Source of the DNA: Bacillota bacterium
GTDB lineage: Bacteria > Bacillota > Clostridia > Christensenellales > SZUA-584
Assembly (NCBI GenBank): GCA_023408075.1
Contig: JAEYKW010000001.1
Span: 93,188-157,187 of the forward strand
Direction of reading: 5' to 3'
Length of the DNA stretch: 64,000 nucleotides
Part shown: positions 33,120-41,969 of the stretch, one piece after another
Position numbering within the stretch: the stretch's first letter is position 1
Layout of the letters: each line of letters begins with the position of its first letter
Made by a program: the position numbers and the translations under genes
Notes under the pieces: generated by a model
What the model was told of the DNA's origin: nothing
What the model saw: only the letters and a program-made list of their open reading frames with translations
The model's database searches: none

Positions 33120-34370
33120 TTGTTCGTATACTTATATGATGTTCTGCTTTGTATCGGAAATTCTGTGGATCTGATTTCTCCCGATGTGACCAGCCACCAC
33201 CAACAGGTCGCTTTTCTGGCATATCAGATAGGCAAAAAAATGGGGCTCGATGACATGGTCTGCCGGAATTTGATTACAGCCGGGCTGCTCCATGATATCG
33301 GCGCGCTGAACAGCCGGGAGAGGCTGGCGCTCATCGAAGAGGAGCCCGTTACCGTCAACAGCCATGCGTTTCGCAGTGCGCGGCTGTTGGAAGAAGCGTC
33401 CCCTTTTGCCGATATAACGGACATTGTTCGCTATCATCATGTCAAATGGGCCGGAGGGGAAGGGCGAAAATACAAGGGCAAGGATGTCCCTCTCGCGAGC
33501 CAGATTTTATATCTCGCCGATCGTACCTGTGTGAAATTCAATACCAATAAGAATGCGATCGAGCAGGTGCCGGATGTGCTGGCGCAAATTTCTGCGGATG
33601 CGGGACAGCTCTTTATGCCCAAAGCCGTGGATGCCTTGAACGAGTTAAAGCGGCATGATCATATCTGGCTGGAGCTGCTGGAAAGCTCACCGCTTGATTA
33701 TCTGCCTGTCCAGCGAATTTATGGCACTGTTTCCCTTGATATCGATGAGATGCTTGAGGTGACGCGCATGCTGTCTTTCATCATCGATTTTCGGAGCCAT
33801 TTCACCGCCACGCATTCGGCGGGTGTCGCCCATACCGCAAGACGCCTTGGTGAGCTTTTCGGCTTTTCCGAGATCGAATGCAAAATGATGCTGATCGCCG
33901 GATACCTTCATGACCTTGGCAAGCTCAGCGTGCCCAATGAACTGCTGGAAAAACCTTCGGCTTTAAACGAAGAGGAATTCAACATCATCCGCGGCCATAC
34001 CTTCCATACGTTCAGGCTGCTCAGCATCATTAAAGGCTTCGAGACGATCAACAAATGGGCCGCGTATCATCATGAGAAGCTCAACGGAAAGGGGTATCCG
34101 TTTCAGCTGAGCGAAGACCACATTCCTCTCGGCTCGCGCATCATGGCCGTGGCAGACGTGTTTACTTCAATTACCGAGGACCGGCCGTACAGAAAAGGCA
34201 TGTCGGAGATACAGATTGCAAACGTCCTCAAGTCCATGTCCGAGAATGGCTCTCTTTGCGGCATCGTTGTGGATAAGCTGATCAACAGGCTGAGCGAATT
34301 CACACATATCTGTGACGAAAACCAGAAGGCCGTTGCATCGTTATACGAGAACTTTTTCCAGATCGCCTGA
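33120..34370 (+). CDS. Tandem HD / HD-GYP domain protein, putative c-di-GMP phosphodiesterase
   Basis: 416 residues with two HD modules. The N-terminal one (about 15-190) keeps histidines and LLHDIG but has no GYP loop (GGEGRKYKGKDVP region). The C-terminal one (about 205-400) has LIAGYLHDLGKL, HHEKLNGKGYP and SRIMAVADVFTSITEDRPYR, the HD-GYP hallmark. There is no membrane or sensory domain. I prefer TTG 33120, nine bases after GGAGG; GTG 33114 is only three bases away. Cyclic-di-GMP hydrolysis is the default inference; the first HD may be regulatory. Confidence 0.85.
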   Translation: MFVYLYDVLLCIGNSVDLISPDVTSHHQQVAFLAYQIGKKMGLDDMVCRNLITAGLLHDIGALNSRERLALIEEEPVTVNSHAFRSARLLEEASPFADITDIVRYHHVKWAGGEGRKYKGKDVPLASQILYLADRTCVKFNTNKNAIEQVPDVLAQISADAGQLFMPKAVDALNELKRHDHIWLELLESSPLDYLPVQRIYGTVSLDIDEMLEVTRMLSFIIDFRSHFTATHSAGVAHTARRLGELFGFSEIECKMMLIAGYLHDLGKLSVPNELLEKPSALNEEEFNIIRGHTFHTFRLLSIIKGFETINKWAAYHHEKLNGKGYPFQLSEDHIPLGSRIMAVADVFTSITEDRPYRKGMSEIQIANVLKSMSENGSLCGIVVDKLINRLSEFTHICDENQKAVASLYENFFQIA

Positions 34371-34378
34371 CCGACGGC

Positions 34379-34406
34379 TTGTTTTTGCTCTCACATATTG
34401 TATAAT
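34379..34406 (+). promoter_or_regulatory. SigA promoter of mscL
   Basis: TTGTTT (34379-34384), 16-base spacer, TATAAT (34401-34406). Confidence 0.65.
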
Positions 34407-34435
34407 ATGATTAATGCTTGCCATAATTCTTAAAT

Positions 34436-34453
34436 ATCACAATATTTTGTGAT
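34436..34453 (+). promoter_or_regulatory. Perfect inverted repeat in the mscL leader
   Basis: ATCACAA-TATT-TTGTGAT, 7-base arms, between the promoter and the ribosome binding site, ending 14 bases before the start codon. It could be an operator or an mRNA hairpin. Confidence 0.5.
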
Positions 34454-34467
34454 TTGTGGAGTCAGTC

Positions 34468-34842
34468 ATGATCAAAGAGTTTAAAGAATTCATATCGAGA
34501 GGCAATGTGATAGACCTCGCGGTCGGCGTGATTATCGGCGGTGCGTTTGGAAAGATCGTCACCTCGCTGGTGACCGATGTGATCATGCCGCTTATCGGCG
34601 TGATCAGCGGGGGCCTTAATGTGAAAGACCTGAGCTATACGGTGGGGGACGCTAAAATAGCGGTCGGCAGCTTTCTTCAAAGCCTGATCGACTTTTTCAT
34701 TATCGCCGTTTGCGTTTTTGCCGCCATCAAAATATTGAATGCATTCAGGAAAAAGAAAAAAGAACCGGCTCCGCCGCCGGAGCCCTCAACAGAAGAAGTG
34801 CTGCTCACGCAAATCAGAGATCTGCTGAAGGAGAAAAAATAA
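34468..34842 (+). CDS. mscL: Large-conductance mechanosensitive channel
   Basis: 124 residues. N-terminal amphipathic EFKEFISRGNVIDLAVGVIIGGAF-type TM1 (read as two parts), periplasmic loop, TM2 (FLQSLIDFFIIAVCVFAAIK) and a charged C-terminal helix, the standard MscL layout. The homopentamer opens under membrane tension to release solutes in hypo-osmotic shock. The start is ATG 34468, with GTGGAG upstream; the in-frame GTG at 34456 overlaps that site. The next gene starts two bases after its stop. Confidence 0.97.
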   Translation: MIKEFKEFISRGNVIDLAVGVIIGGAFGKIVTSLVTDVIMPLIGVISGGLNVKDLSYTVGDAKIAVGSFLQSLIDFFIIAVCVFAAIKILNAFRKKKKEPAPPPEPSTEEVLLTQIRDLLKEKK

Positions 34843-34843
34843 C

Positions 34844-35206
34844 ATGGGTTACCCTTGGATTGAAGAATTCTGTCTCAGCAGGAAAGGCGCGATCAAGGAA
34901 TATAAGCCGGAGTGGGGAGCGCTGCTGTATCTGGTGGGCGGCAAGATGTTTGTGATGCAGGGGCAGGACAATCAGGGCCGCAGCATCATCACAATAAAGC
35001 TCGATCCGCCGTTTGGAGAAATGCTGCGCAGCCAGTTTGAAGACATCCGGCCCGGCTACTACATGAATAAGCTGCATTGGAATTCCGTCGATTTAAAGGG
35101 CTCCGTGCCCGATGAACTGCTCAAAAACATGCTCGATCAATCTTACAACCTCGTGCTTCATTCACACACTAAGAAAATGCAAAATGAAATCCTCTCGGCT
35201 GAATAA
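34844..35206 (+). CDS. MmcQ/YjbR-family protein
   Basis: 120 residues. The family's layout is visible: an N-terminal helix, EWGALLYLVGGKMFVMQG, then ITIKLDPPFGEMLRSQFEDIRPGYYMNKLHWNSV and a C-terminal helix with SYNLVLHSHTKK. The fold is cyaY-like and often labelled DNA-binding, with no established function. It begins directly after mscL and is followed after 14 bases by the DUF4332-type gene, so the three probably share a transcript. Confidence 0.88.
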   Translation: MGYPWIEEFCLSRKGAIKEYKPEWGALLYLVGGKMFVMQGQDNQGRSIITIKLDPPFGEMLRSQFEDIRPGYYMNKLHWNSVDLKGSVPDELLKNMLDQSYNLVLHSHTKKMQNEILSAE

Positions 35207-35220
35207 TTGGGAGGCATGTG

Positions 35221-35871
35221 ATGGGATATTCCGTTAATTTGAACCGTTTATCCGTTAAAGCTTACAAAGACCATTTGTTAAGCATTGAGCTGCTGCCATC
35301 GCGGCGTGTGCTGCTCGATGCCATCGACCGGCACTTTTCAGCGATTTCAGACTGCGGCATTGACGATATCGGCGCATTCATGCAGGCGGTTTCCACGCCA
35401 AAAAAGCTTTCCGATCTGAGCCGGAAAGCCTCGATCAGCGAGGATTATTTAAAGATTCTCAAACGCGAAATCGGCGGCCTGCTGCCCAAAAGTATTGCTT
35501 TATCCGAATTCGATATGCTCACTTCCGATATGCTGGAAGAACTCAAAAGCGCCGGGATGCGCAGCTCCAAAGATTTTTATGAAGCGTATTCGCACAGCGG
35601 CGTATCAGGGCTTACTAAAGAGGACTGTGACAGGCTTTTTGCGCTGTGCGGGCTCGTCCGCATCAACGGCATAGGCGCGCTGGCCGCCAAGATTTTCTTC
35701 GAAGCCGGATATGTGTCTGCCGCCGATATCGCTTCAGCCGATCCGCAAAGCATGGCTGATAAATTCAATGCGCTCAACGACGAAAAACATTATTATGACG
35801 GGCAGCGCCTCGGCATCAAAGATATGACATTCTGCATCGTTCACGCCAAAATGCTGGAGCAGTATTCGTAA
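35221..35871 (+). CDS. DUF4332-like helix-hairpin-helix protein
   Basis: 216 residues with several helix-hairpin-helix-like segments (LSDLSRKASISEDYLKIL, LKREIGGLLP, INGIGALAAKIFFEAGYVSAADIA). The pattern matches DUF4332, which resembles nucleic-acid-binding repeats; function unknown. The ATG at 35221 has GGGAGG six bases upstream. It is the last gene of the mscL run; no clear terminator follows. Confidence 0.75.
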   Translation: MGYSVNLNRLSVKAYKDHLLSIELLPSRRVLLDAIDRHFSAISDCGIDDIGAFMQAVSTPKKLSDLSRKASISEDYLKILKREIGGLLPKSIALSEFDMLTSDMLEELKSAGMRSSKDFYEAYSHSGVSGLTKEDCDRLFALCGLVRINGIGALAAKIFFEAGYVSAADIASADPQSMADKFNALNDEKHYYDGQRLGIKDMTFCIVHAKMLEQYS

Positions 35872-36223
35872 ATCTAACGCACAATGGCCCATCAACAGTC
35901 GATCTTTTCTTCGGCATGGCCTTAAAACGTATAGAGCGGTCGGTATTCGCGAAGTCTTTCTGTTGAAGCTGCCGCCGCCGGTAAACGGATGAGGTTGTGT
36001 GATAGGACAGTGGTCTTTTCTCCATCGCTTTATTCAGTCTTCCCGCGATGAATGTTTTTATCATGAACGCATGATTGAGTATCCTTACTATTCTTATCGT
36101 ACCCAGCGCTTTTTTTATGTGAAAACCAGTTTTCCGAATGACAGTTTTACTTAATTTCGATTGACGCTGGACAATTGCATATGCTAAAGTCATACAACAA
36201 TCTCATGGGACAGCGGTGAAAGC
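35872..36223. other. Intergenic region before the MFS gene
   Basis: Contains no supported gene. Around 36161-36195 there is TTGACG and several AT-rich hexamers, but I could not pair them into a convincing promoter. Confidence 0.4.
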
Positions 36224-37450
36224 ATGGAACAAAGCTGGAAGAAAAAAACGGTCATTTTTATATTGAGCCAGACGGTATCGCTGCTCGGGTCGTCGCTCGT
36301 GCAGTATGCGATTCTTTGGCATATCACGCTGTCCACTCAGTCCGGGCTGATGATGACGCTGTCGATCATATGCGGATTCCTGCCGAGTTTTTTTCTTTCT
36401 CCGTTCGCGGGCGTTTTTGCCGACAGATATAACCGCAAAACACTGATTATACTCGCCGATGCGGGCATCGCGGCCGTTACGCTGCTGCTCGCAGTCGTTT
36501 TCATGGCGGGGTACGACGCCATTTGGCTGCTGTTTGTGATATCGGCGATACGCTCTCTCGGCACGGGGATTCAGATACCGGCTGAGGGCGCGATTTTGCC
36601 GCAATTTGTGCCTGAGGGCAACCTCACGCGCGTCAACGCGGTCAACACCACGATTCAAAGCGTGATTTCGCTTATCTCACCGATGCTGAGCGGTGCGCTC
36701 ATGGCTTTCGCCAAGCTCGAAGTGATATTCTTCATCGATGTGGTGACCGCTGCGATTGCGATTTTTATACTTATCACAATGCTGCATGTGCCGCCGCATA
36801 AAAAAGCGATGGAGGCTCATACAACGGGGTATCTGTCCGATTTTATCAGCGGCCTCAAGTATTTGAAAACTCATGGGTTTATCATCCGGTTCCTAAGCTT
36901 CAGCGCCGTTTTCTTCTTTTTGGCGGCACCGGCCGCTTTCTTAACGCCGCTGCAGGTGGCGCGCAGCTTCAACGGCGGGGTATGGGAACTCAGCGCGATT
37001 GAAATTGCATTTTCTCTCGGCATGGTACTCGGGGGCCTGTTGATGACGGCTTGGGGCGGCTTTAAAAACAGAATCCATACAATGTTCTTTGCAGGCATTC
37101 TGCTCGGTATCTTTACATTCTCAATGGGCGTGATTCCGGTGTTCTGGCTTTACCTGATCGTCATGGGCCTTACGGGCCTTGCCATTCCGTTTTACAATAC
37201 GCCCGCCACGGTGATGCTGCAGGAGAAGGTGGAGGAGTCTTATCTGGGGCGCGTTTTCGGCCTTTTCGGAATGATTGCAAGCGCGGTGATGCCCATCGGC
37301 ATGCTCGTTTTCGGTCCGCTGTCCGACAAAATTGATATTGAGTGGCTGCTTATTGGCACGGGAGTGCTGATGACGGCAGCCAGCGCGGCGCTCATTGGCA
37401 GCAAAGCGCTTGTGAAAGAAGGGCTGCCCGTAAAAAAAGCATCGGAATAA
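36224..37450 (+). CDS. Major facilitator superfamily exporter, MefA-like
   Basis: 408 residues and about 12 membrane helices. The N-terminal half has QTVSLLGSSLVQYAILWHIT, GVFADRYNRK (the MFS loop 2-3 motif) and IRSLGTGIQIPAEGAILPQFV, as in the MFS_3 group that includes macrolide efflux proteins. Substrate cannot be assigned; drug or lipid export is plausible. The ribosome binding site is weak. A terminator follows 16 bases after the stop. Confidence 0.88.
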   Translation: MEQSWKKKTVIFILSQTVSLLGSSLVQYAILWHITLSTQSGLMMTLSIICGFLPSFFLSPFAGVFADRYNRKTLIILADAGIAAVTLLLAVVFMAGYDAIWLLFVISAIRSLGTGIQIPAEGAILPQFVPEGNLTRVNAVNTTIQSVISLISPMLSGALMAFAKLEVIFFIDVVTAAIAIFILITMLHVPPHKKAMEAHTTGYLSDFISGLKYLKTHGFIIRFLSFSAVFFFLAAPAAFLTPLQVARSFNGGVWELSAIEIAFSLGMVLGGLLMTAWGGFKNRIHTMFFAGILLGIFTFSMGVIPVFWLYLIVMGLTGLAIPFYNTPATVMLQEKVEESYLGRVFGLFGMIASAVMPIGMLVFGPLSDKIDIEWLLIGTGVLMTAASAALIGSKALVKEGLPVKKASE

Positions 37451-37466
37451 TAAACCGCAACAGATT

Positions 37467-37498
37467 TCCGTATCGCCATGCAGCGTACGGATTTTTTT
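37467..37498 (+). terminator. Terminator of the MFS gene
   Basis: TCCGTA (37467-37472) pairs with TACGGA (37486-37491), then a run of seven T. Confidence 0.75.
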
Positions 37499-37806
37499 CT
37501 TTTTTGTATTCCTTTGCCTGATGAGGAACGAAGTCGCGATAACATAGTGGCACCGTTTCTGAATCGATTTTTTATCGACATCATCATCGGATAAACACGA
37601 ATACAGTCTGCGTTGCGTGCACAGCTCAGGCTGCTGACAAAGCCACAATTGTCATTCCGATGGAGCGTGAGCGGAAGAGGAATCCCACGTTTAAAGCGAT
37701 TTCCCATGGGGTGCGTTCCACATTCGCAGTCATGTCGCTTTGTTCCTCAGTGGACAAGGAAGGGCATCAAGCTGAAACTGCGCTGCGTGTGCAGTTTTTA
37801 TTTTTG
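37499..37806. other. Intergenic region before the DUF6530-like gene
   Basis: No coding region can be supported. The following promoter marks its downstream edge. Confidence 0.5.
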
Positions 37807-37835
37807 TTGACATTTTCAAACGGCAAGCATATATT
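37807..37835 (+). promoter_or_regulatory. SigA promoter of the DUF6530/GIY-YIG pair
   Basis: TTGACA (37807-37812), 17-base spacer, TATATT (37830-37835), 46 bases before the start codon. Confidence 0.82.
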
Positions 37836-37881
37836 ATGTATTGTGTTTAGTAATTTAGTAAATAAGTAATGGAGATGTGAT

Positions 37882-38361
37882 ATGAAAATACCCACGACAC
37901 TTAAGCATAAGCCTGTCATCGTTTCAGAGAATTACGAGAATATCGACGGACGCAGGGCTTATGAATCGGATACAAAAGGGCTCTCACTGGGCCTCGCCCA
38001 ATGGAACGACAGAGGCAAGGTGGAGATATCGGCCAAGGTTTGGCGCTATACAGGGGAAAAGTGGTCGCGCCAGTCCGAAGAACTGCCGCTGCACCGCGTG
38101 ATTGACCTCGCGATACTCGTCTGCCGCGCCAGACAGCATTTTAAAGAGGCTTACCGCTTTGAGAAGTTCTATGACCCCAATGACACGCAGATCGACAGAA
38201 TCGGGCTGCAGGGCGACGCGATGACGGTTTCGGTATGCACCGATAACCCGATGATCGATGAGGATATCAAACTGTTTGCGGATGTGCTGAGCAAGGACGA
38301 CGAGCTAATAGGGGAACGACTGGCCACGCTTTCCAGATTATTAAAGGAGCTCGGATACTGA
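37882..38361 (+). CDS. DUF6530-like protein of unknown function
   Basis: 159 residues. The opening IPTTLKHKPVIVSENYENIDGR and the segment LSLGLAQWNDRGKVEISAKVW (each read as a family block) match what I recall of DUF6530. It is soluble with no catalytic motif that I can name. GGAGATG precedes the ATG. Its stop overlaps the start of the GIY-YIG-like gene by one base (TGATG), so the two are co-translated and probably act together. Confidence 0.7.
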   Translation: MKIPTTLKHKPVIVSENYENIDGRRAYESDTKGLSLGLAQWNDRGKVEISAKVWRYTGEKWSRQSEELPLHRVIDLAILVCRARQHFKEAYRFEKFYDPNDTQIDRIGLQGDAMTVSVCTDNPMIDEDIKLFADVLSKDDELIGERLATLSRLLKELGY

Positions 38362-38696
38362 TGGATAAAGGGCAGAGAAAAAAACTGCAGCGGCAGTACA
38401 GTGAACGGCGCGTGGTGGGCGGCGTCTACGCCATTAAAAACAGCACAAACGGAAAAATGCTGCTGCTCAGCACGCTCGATATGCCGGGCAGCCTGAACCG
38501 CTTTACTTTTGCCCTACAGACCGGCGGATGTGTGCATCCGCTGCTTATGAGCGAGTGGGGCAAGGCTGAGTTCACCTTTGAGGTGATTGAAGAGCTTGTC
38601 AAAAAAGAAGAGCAGCCGGACAAGGAATTTGCGCAGGAAGTGCAGGCGCTCTATGAGCTGACTGTCGAGCACTTTTCAGCGGACCAACTGTATTAA
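38361..38696 (+). CDS. GIY-YIG-like small protein with degenerate active site
   Basis: 111 residues. GGVYAIKNSTNGKMLLLST aligns with the GIY-YIG core, but the YIG tripeptide reads LLL-like and the usual catalytic Arg/Glu arrangement is only partly present (LNRFTFAL, FEVIEEL). It may therefore be a nucleic-acid-binding relative rather than an active nuclease. Coupled to the DUF6530-like gene. It converges on the Cys-rich gene at 38737. Confidence 0.65.
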   Translation: MDKGQRKKLQRQYSERRVVGGVYAIKNSTNGKMLLLSTLDMPGSLNRFTFALQTGGCVHPLLMSEWGKAEFTFEVIEELVKKEEQPDKEFAQEVQALYELTVEHFSADQLY

Positions 38697-38736
38697 GGCA
38701 ACGTTAAAAAAGCTCATTATTTCGGGCAAAGCGCCG

Positions 38737-38931
38737 TCAGTGCCTGTCTTTGAGCCGGTCCTTAAAGAGCATGCCGATGCTGCGGTCGTAGGTCTTTTCG
38801 CTGTCCTTTGTAAAAAGACACCCAGGGACTTCGCCGTGACGGCGGTGATAATCAATGCATTCGCAGCATTTGCCGTGATGTGAGCAGGATATATATGTGC
38901 AGGTGCATTGAAAGGTGTTGTTGCAGGCCAT
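38737..38931 (-). CDS. Small Cys-rich protein, DUF6485-like
   Basis: 64 residues with eight Cys concentrated in the N-terminal 40 residues (CTCTYISCSHHGKCCECI), then GEVPGCLFTKDSEKTYDRSI, matching DUF6485 as I remember it. The spacing suggests a zinc- or cluster-binding knot. GGGAGG lies seven bases before the ATG. Stand-alone gene of unknown function. Confidence 0.78.
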   Translation of the reverse strand: MACNNTFQCTCTYISCSHHGKCCECIDYHRRHGEVPGCLFTKDSEKTYDRSIGMLFKDRLKDRH

Positions 38932-39015
38932 TATAAACCTCCCTGAAACGGTTTGTATTGATTATAAGCAGGTTTGTGCTGTACCGCAACATCAAATATG
39001 AAAGGAGCGCCGTTT

Positions 39016-39534
39016 ATGAGCCGGATAAACGTGACAGCGGGAGACATTACCGAAATGCATGTCGATGCGATCGTCAATGCCGCAAGCAGCACACTGCTCG
39101 GCGGAGGCGGTGTGGATGGGGCGATACACTGCGCAGCGGGCCCGCAGCTGCTTCAGGCGTGCAAGGCTTTGTGCGGATGCGACACGGGGCAGGCCAAGCT
39201 CACAATGGCGTACAAGCTGCCGTGCCGCTATATGATTCATACGGTGGGGCCTGTGTGGCAGGGCGGCACGCACGGCGAGGCCGGGAAGCTGCGCGCCTGC
39301 TACGAGAATTCACTGCGTCTGGCGCAGGAAAGCGGTATCCGGTCGATTGCGTTTCCGGCCATCAGCACCGGCGTTTACGGATATCCGCTCAAAGAGGCTG
39401 CGGCGGTCGCCGTTGATTCGGTTAAAAGCATTTTGCACAGCGATCGTTCTATAGAAAAAGTGATTTTTGTCTGTTTTTCAAAAGATGCGGCAGATATCTA
39501 CACCCGCCTGCTATATGATTCTGCCCCAAAATGA
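39016..39534 (+). CDS. Macrodomain protein, O-acetyl-ADP-ribose deacetylase-like
   Basis: 172 residues. GDITEMHVDAIVNAASSTLLGGGGVDGAIHCAAG is the macrodomain ADP-ribose loop (read in two parts), with IHTVGPVWQGG and FPAISTGVYGYPLKEAA completing the YmdB/MacroD-type site. It should bind ADP-ribose and remove O-acetyl or mono-ADP-ribose groups. The ATG at 39016 has AAAGGAG eight bases upstream. It has no genomic partner such as a sirtuin or ADP-ribosyltransferase in the window. Confidence 0.93.
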   Translation: MSRINVTAGDITEMHVDAIVNAASSTLLGGGGVDGAIHCAAGPQLLQACKALCGCDTGQAKLTMAYKLPCRYMIHTVGPVWQGGTHGEAGKLRACYENSLRLAQESGIRSIAFPAISTGVYGYPLKEAAAVAVDSVKSILHSDRSIEKVIFVCFSKDAADIYTRLLYDSAPK

Positions 39535-39742
39535 AAGTGACGGGCAGAGAAAATATCAAAACTTGTAAATTTTTTTGTAAATACGTCGGACAAAAAGGTT
39601 TATTTCTTCAGATATAGAATTTATAACTCATAATTATTGCGTTATTCCGTCCAATCGATGACAGGTGCTAAAAAAGCCCGGTTACAATTAATGGCAAGAG
39701 GGTTTTTTTGTTGAAGTCGAAAGAATATGACAGGAGATACAT

Positions 39743-40408
39743 ATGAGTCAGTTCGTACCTGAAATACAAGGCAATTTAAGAAAACACATGGTGCATGTTC
39801 CGGAGGTGATCAATCAGGTCAGCGGAATACGCATATTCGGGAAAACCATCAAATCGCTCGTTTTTACAACGGATGTGGCGCTGATCAGAAACTGCAACGC
39901 GAATGCCGTCATCGCCGTATATCCTTTTACACCTCAGCCGCTGATTACGCACGCGATCATCACCGTTTCGGATATCCCCGTATTCTGCGGCGTCGGCGGC
40001 GGCACAACAACGGGCAAACGCGTCCTGAACCTCGCGATGGACGCTGAATTTCAGGGAGCCATCGGCGTCGTCGTCAATGCGCCCACTTCAAATGAGATCC
40101 TGCTCAAATTAAAGGAGCGGATCGATATCCCGATTGTCGTGACCGTTGTGTCGGAAGCGGAGGACGTGGGAGAAAGGCTCAAATCGGGCGCGGCCATACT
40201 CAACGTATCGGGTGCGGCCAACTCTCCGGCTATCGTGAAAGCCATCCGGTGCAAATATCCCGAAGTGCCTATTATCGCGACGGGAGGCCCGACCGAAGAA
40301 TCGATTATAAGAACGATAGAAGCGGGCGCCAATGCGGTCACGTTTACACCACCGACATCGGCAGAAATTTTTAAGTCGCTCATGGAAAAATACCGCGGCC
40401 AAATATAA
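39743..40408 (+). CDS. TIM-barrel protein annotated as hydrolase in related Clostridia
   Basis: 221 residues with a beta/alpha repeat pattern ending in a phosphate-binding-like IIATGGPTEESIIRTIEAGANAVTFTPP segment (read in two parts), similar to KDPG-aldolase/ThiE-like barrels. Close relatives in Clostridia are often labelled only as hydrolase; I see no catalytic motif proving that. AGGAG precedes the ATG. The 208-base upstream region carries a weak hairpin with a T run near 39671-39710. Confidence 0.65.
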   Translation: MSQFVPEIQGNLRKHMVHVPEVINQVSGIRIFGKTIKSLVFTTDVALIRNCNANAVIAVYPFTPQPLITHAIITVSDIPVFCGVGGGTTTGKRVLNLAMDAEFQGAIGVVVNAPTSNEILLKLKERIDIPIVVTVVSEAEDVGERLKSGAAILNVSGAANSPAIVKAIRCKYPEVPIIATGGPTEESIIRTIEAGANAVTFTPPTSAEIFKSLMEKYRGQI

Positions 40409-40430
40409 CCATTCAAAATGTAGAAAAAGG

Positions 40431-40458
40431 TTGCATTTATTGTTTTTATGCGTATAAT
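40431..40458 (+). promoter_or_regulatory. SigA promoter of the NlpC/P60 gene
   Basis: TTGCAT (40431-40436), 16-base spacer, TATAAT (40453-40458), 66 bases before the ATG. Confidence 0.7.
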
Positions 40459-40523
40459 ATTATTGAATCATTACGGGAATATTACAGTACCATTACATAA
40501 AATTACAAACTTTCGAGGTCGTT

Positions 40524-41924
40524 ATGAAAAATATTCTCGGCAATATCTTCGGATATTGCGTTAAAACCATATCGCATTTTGGACAACTGCTCAAGCAGTG
40601 TGTCGTTCGTGTTCGCGCTGTTTTTGTGAAACCCTCCGGTGCAGGGAAAAGGGCAAATTATCAAGGCAGGAGCACCGTCCCCGTTTCATCAGTGCGATAC
40701 AGCAGAAAGCCGAAAAAGTGGTGGAAGGACAAAAGAATCATCATTGCGGGCAGCTGCCTTGTGGTGGTCGCCGCGATGCTGCTGGCTTTTGTAATTCCAT
40801 CGCCGTCCAATGAAGCGCTGGCGTCCGTCAGCGGCGGATTGGGAAAAGACAACGACCCCGTCGCCGAAGCCAGCGGCACCCCCGTTGCGGCTGACGCTCA
40901 AAACCTTGAAGCCGCACCGCTTAATGATGAGCAGGCTCCTTTGGCATCGGACGGCATCATGGGAACAGAAAATATTGACGAACCGGTCGTATCGATGACG
41001 CCCGAGCTATCGCCCATACCGACGACTGCGCCTGATAAAACCGAGCTGGTGCCCGGCGTGCATGACCCGCAGATTATTGACGTTCAGCAGCGCCTTATGG
41101 AGCTTGATTATATGGACGAAGACGAACCGACCGACTTCTACGGCAACGGAACAAAATATGCGCTTCAGCTTTTCCAGAGAAAGAACAGCTTGCAGGTGGA
41201 CGGCCTGCTCGGCGAAAATACAACGAATGCGCTGTTTTCAACCGAAGCTTTGCCATACACGGTGAAAATCGGCGACAGAGGCTCGGATGTCATAGCGATG
41301 CAGGAGCGCTTGCAGGAGCTCAAATACTTGAAAGCGGGTCATACGGGCTATTTCGGCACCGATACCGAAACGGCTGTCAAGAGCTTTCAGAAACGCAACG
41401 GATTGTCGGCTGATGGCAATGTGGGTGAATACACGAGAGAAATTCTCTACTCCGAGGATGCCAAGGCCGCCAAATCATCGAGCGGCGGCAGCTCAGGCAG
41501 CGGCAGCTCGGGCGGCAGCGGCGGCGGCACCACAATCGCGGTGGGCGATCCTGATCAGGCTTCTGTCGATAAGATGATTGAAATCGCGAAATCCAAGCTG
41601 GGCTGTGAGTATACGCGCGCCGGCAAGGGGCCCAATGAGTTTGACTGCTCCGGCTTCGTCTATTACTGCCTCAACACGGCCGGATACAGCATGAAGTATA
41701 TGACGTCAAGCGGCTGGGCAAAAAGCGGCCTGCCCAAGGTGACGAGCATGAGTGATATGAAAAGAGGAGATATCATCTGCTTCAAAGGCCATGTGGGCAT
41801 CTATTTGGGCGACGGCCAGATGATAGACGCCGGGTCAAGCAGCGACAGCGTGCGCATATGCTCGAATATCATGGGGTCGGCCTACTGGAAGCGTAACTTT
41901 ATATGCGCGCGCCGCGTGTTCTAA
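40524..41924 (+). CDS. Membrane-anchored NlpC/P60 cell wall hydrolase with two peptidoglycan-binding domains
   Basis: 466 residues. A basic cytoplasmic N-terminus of about 70 residues, one membrane helix (about 73-92), a Pro/Thr/Glu-rich spacer, two PG_binding_1 repeats (about 182-235 and 250-305), a Ser/Gly linker (about 315-335), and an NlpC/P60 domain with nucleophile in FDCSGFVYYC and His in GHVGIYLG. It probably cleaves stem peptides in the wall outside the membrane. GAGG lies five bases before the ATG. The long cytoplasmic N-terminus is unusual for this class. Confidence 0.92.
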   Translation: MKNILGNIFGYCVKTISHFGQLLKQCVVRVRAVFVKPSGAGKRANYQGRSTVPVSSVRYSRKPKKWWKDKRIIIAGSCLVVVAAMLLAFVIPSPSNEALASVSGGLGKDNDPVAEASGTPVAADAQNLEAAPLNDEQAPLASDGIMGTENIDEPVVSMTPELSPIPTTAPDKTELVPGVHDPQIIDVQQRLMELDYMDEDEPTDFYGNGTKYALQLFQRKNSLQVDGLLGENTTNALFSTEALPYTVKIGDRGSDVIAMQERLQELKYLKAGHTGYFGTDTETAVKSFQKRNGLSADGNVGEYTREILYSEDAKAAKSSSGGSSGSGSSGGSGGGTTIAVGDPDQASVDKMIEIAKSKLGCEYTRAGKGPNEFDCSGFVYYCLNTAGYSMKYMTSSGWAKSGLPKVTSMSDMKRGDIICFKGHVGIYLGDGQMIDAGSSSDSVRICSNIMGSAYWKRNFICARRVF

Positions 41925-41969
41925 CGCAGGCACCTGCATGAAATAAAAGAGCGACATTGCAAAAGATAC

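Noticed and set aside
35816..36193. 125-codon minus-strand reading frame overlapping the DUF4332 gene end
   Set aside because: Basic, low-information translation, overlaps a better gene and has no ribosome binding site.
39659..39715. 18-codon ORF (ATG ACA GGT GCT...) before the TIM-barrel gene, possible leader peptide
   Set aside because: No ribosome binding site and no codon run suggesting attenuation; the hairpin there is imperfect.
39535..39742. Riboswitch upstream of the TIM-barrel gene
   Set aside because: No conserved core of the common classes (c-di-GMP, SAM, TPP, purine) was recognised; only an imperfect hairpin with a T run.
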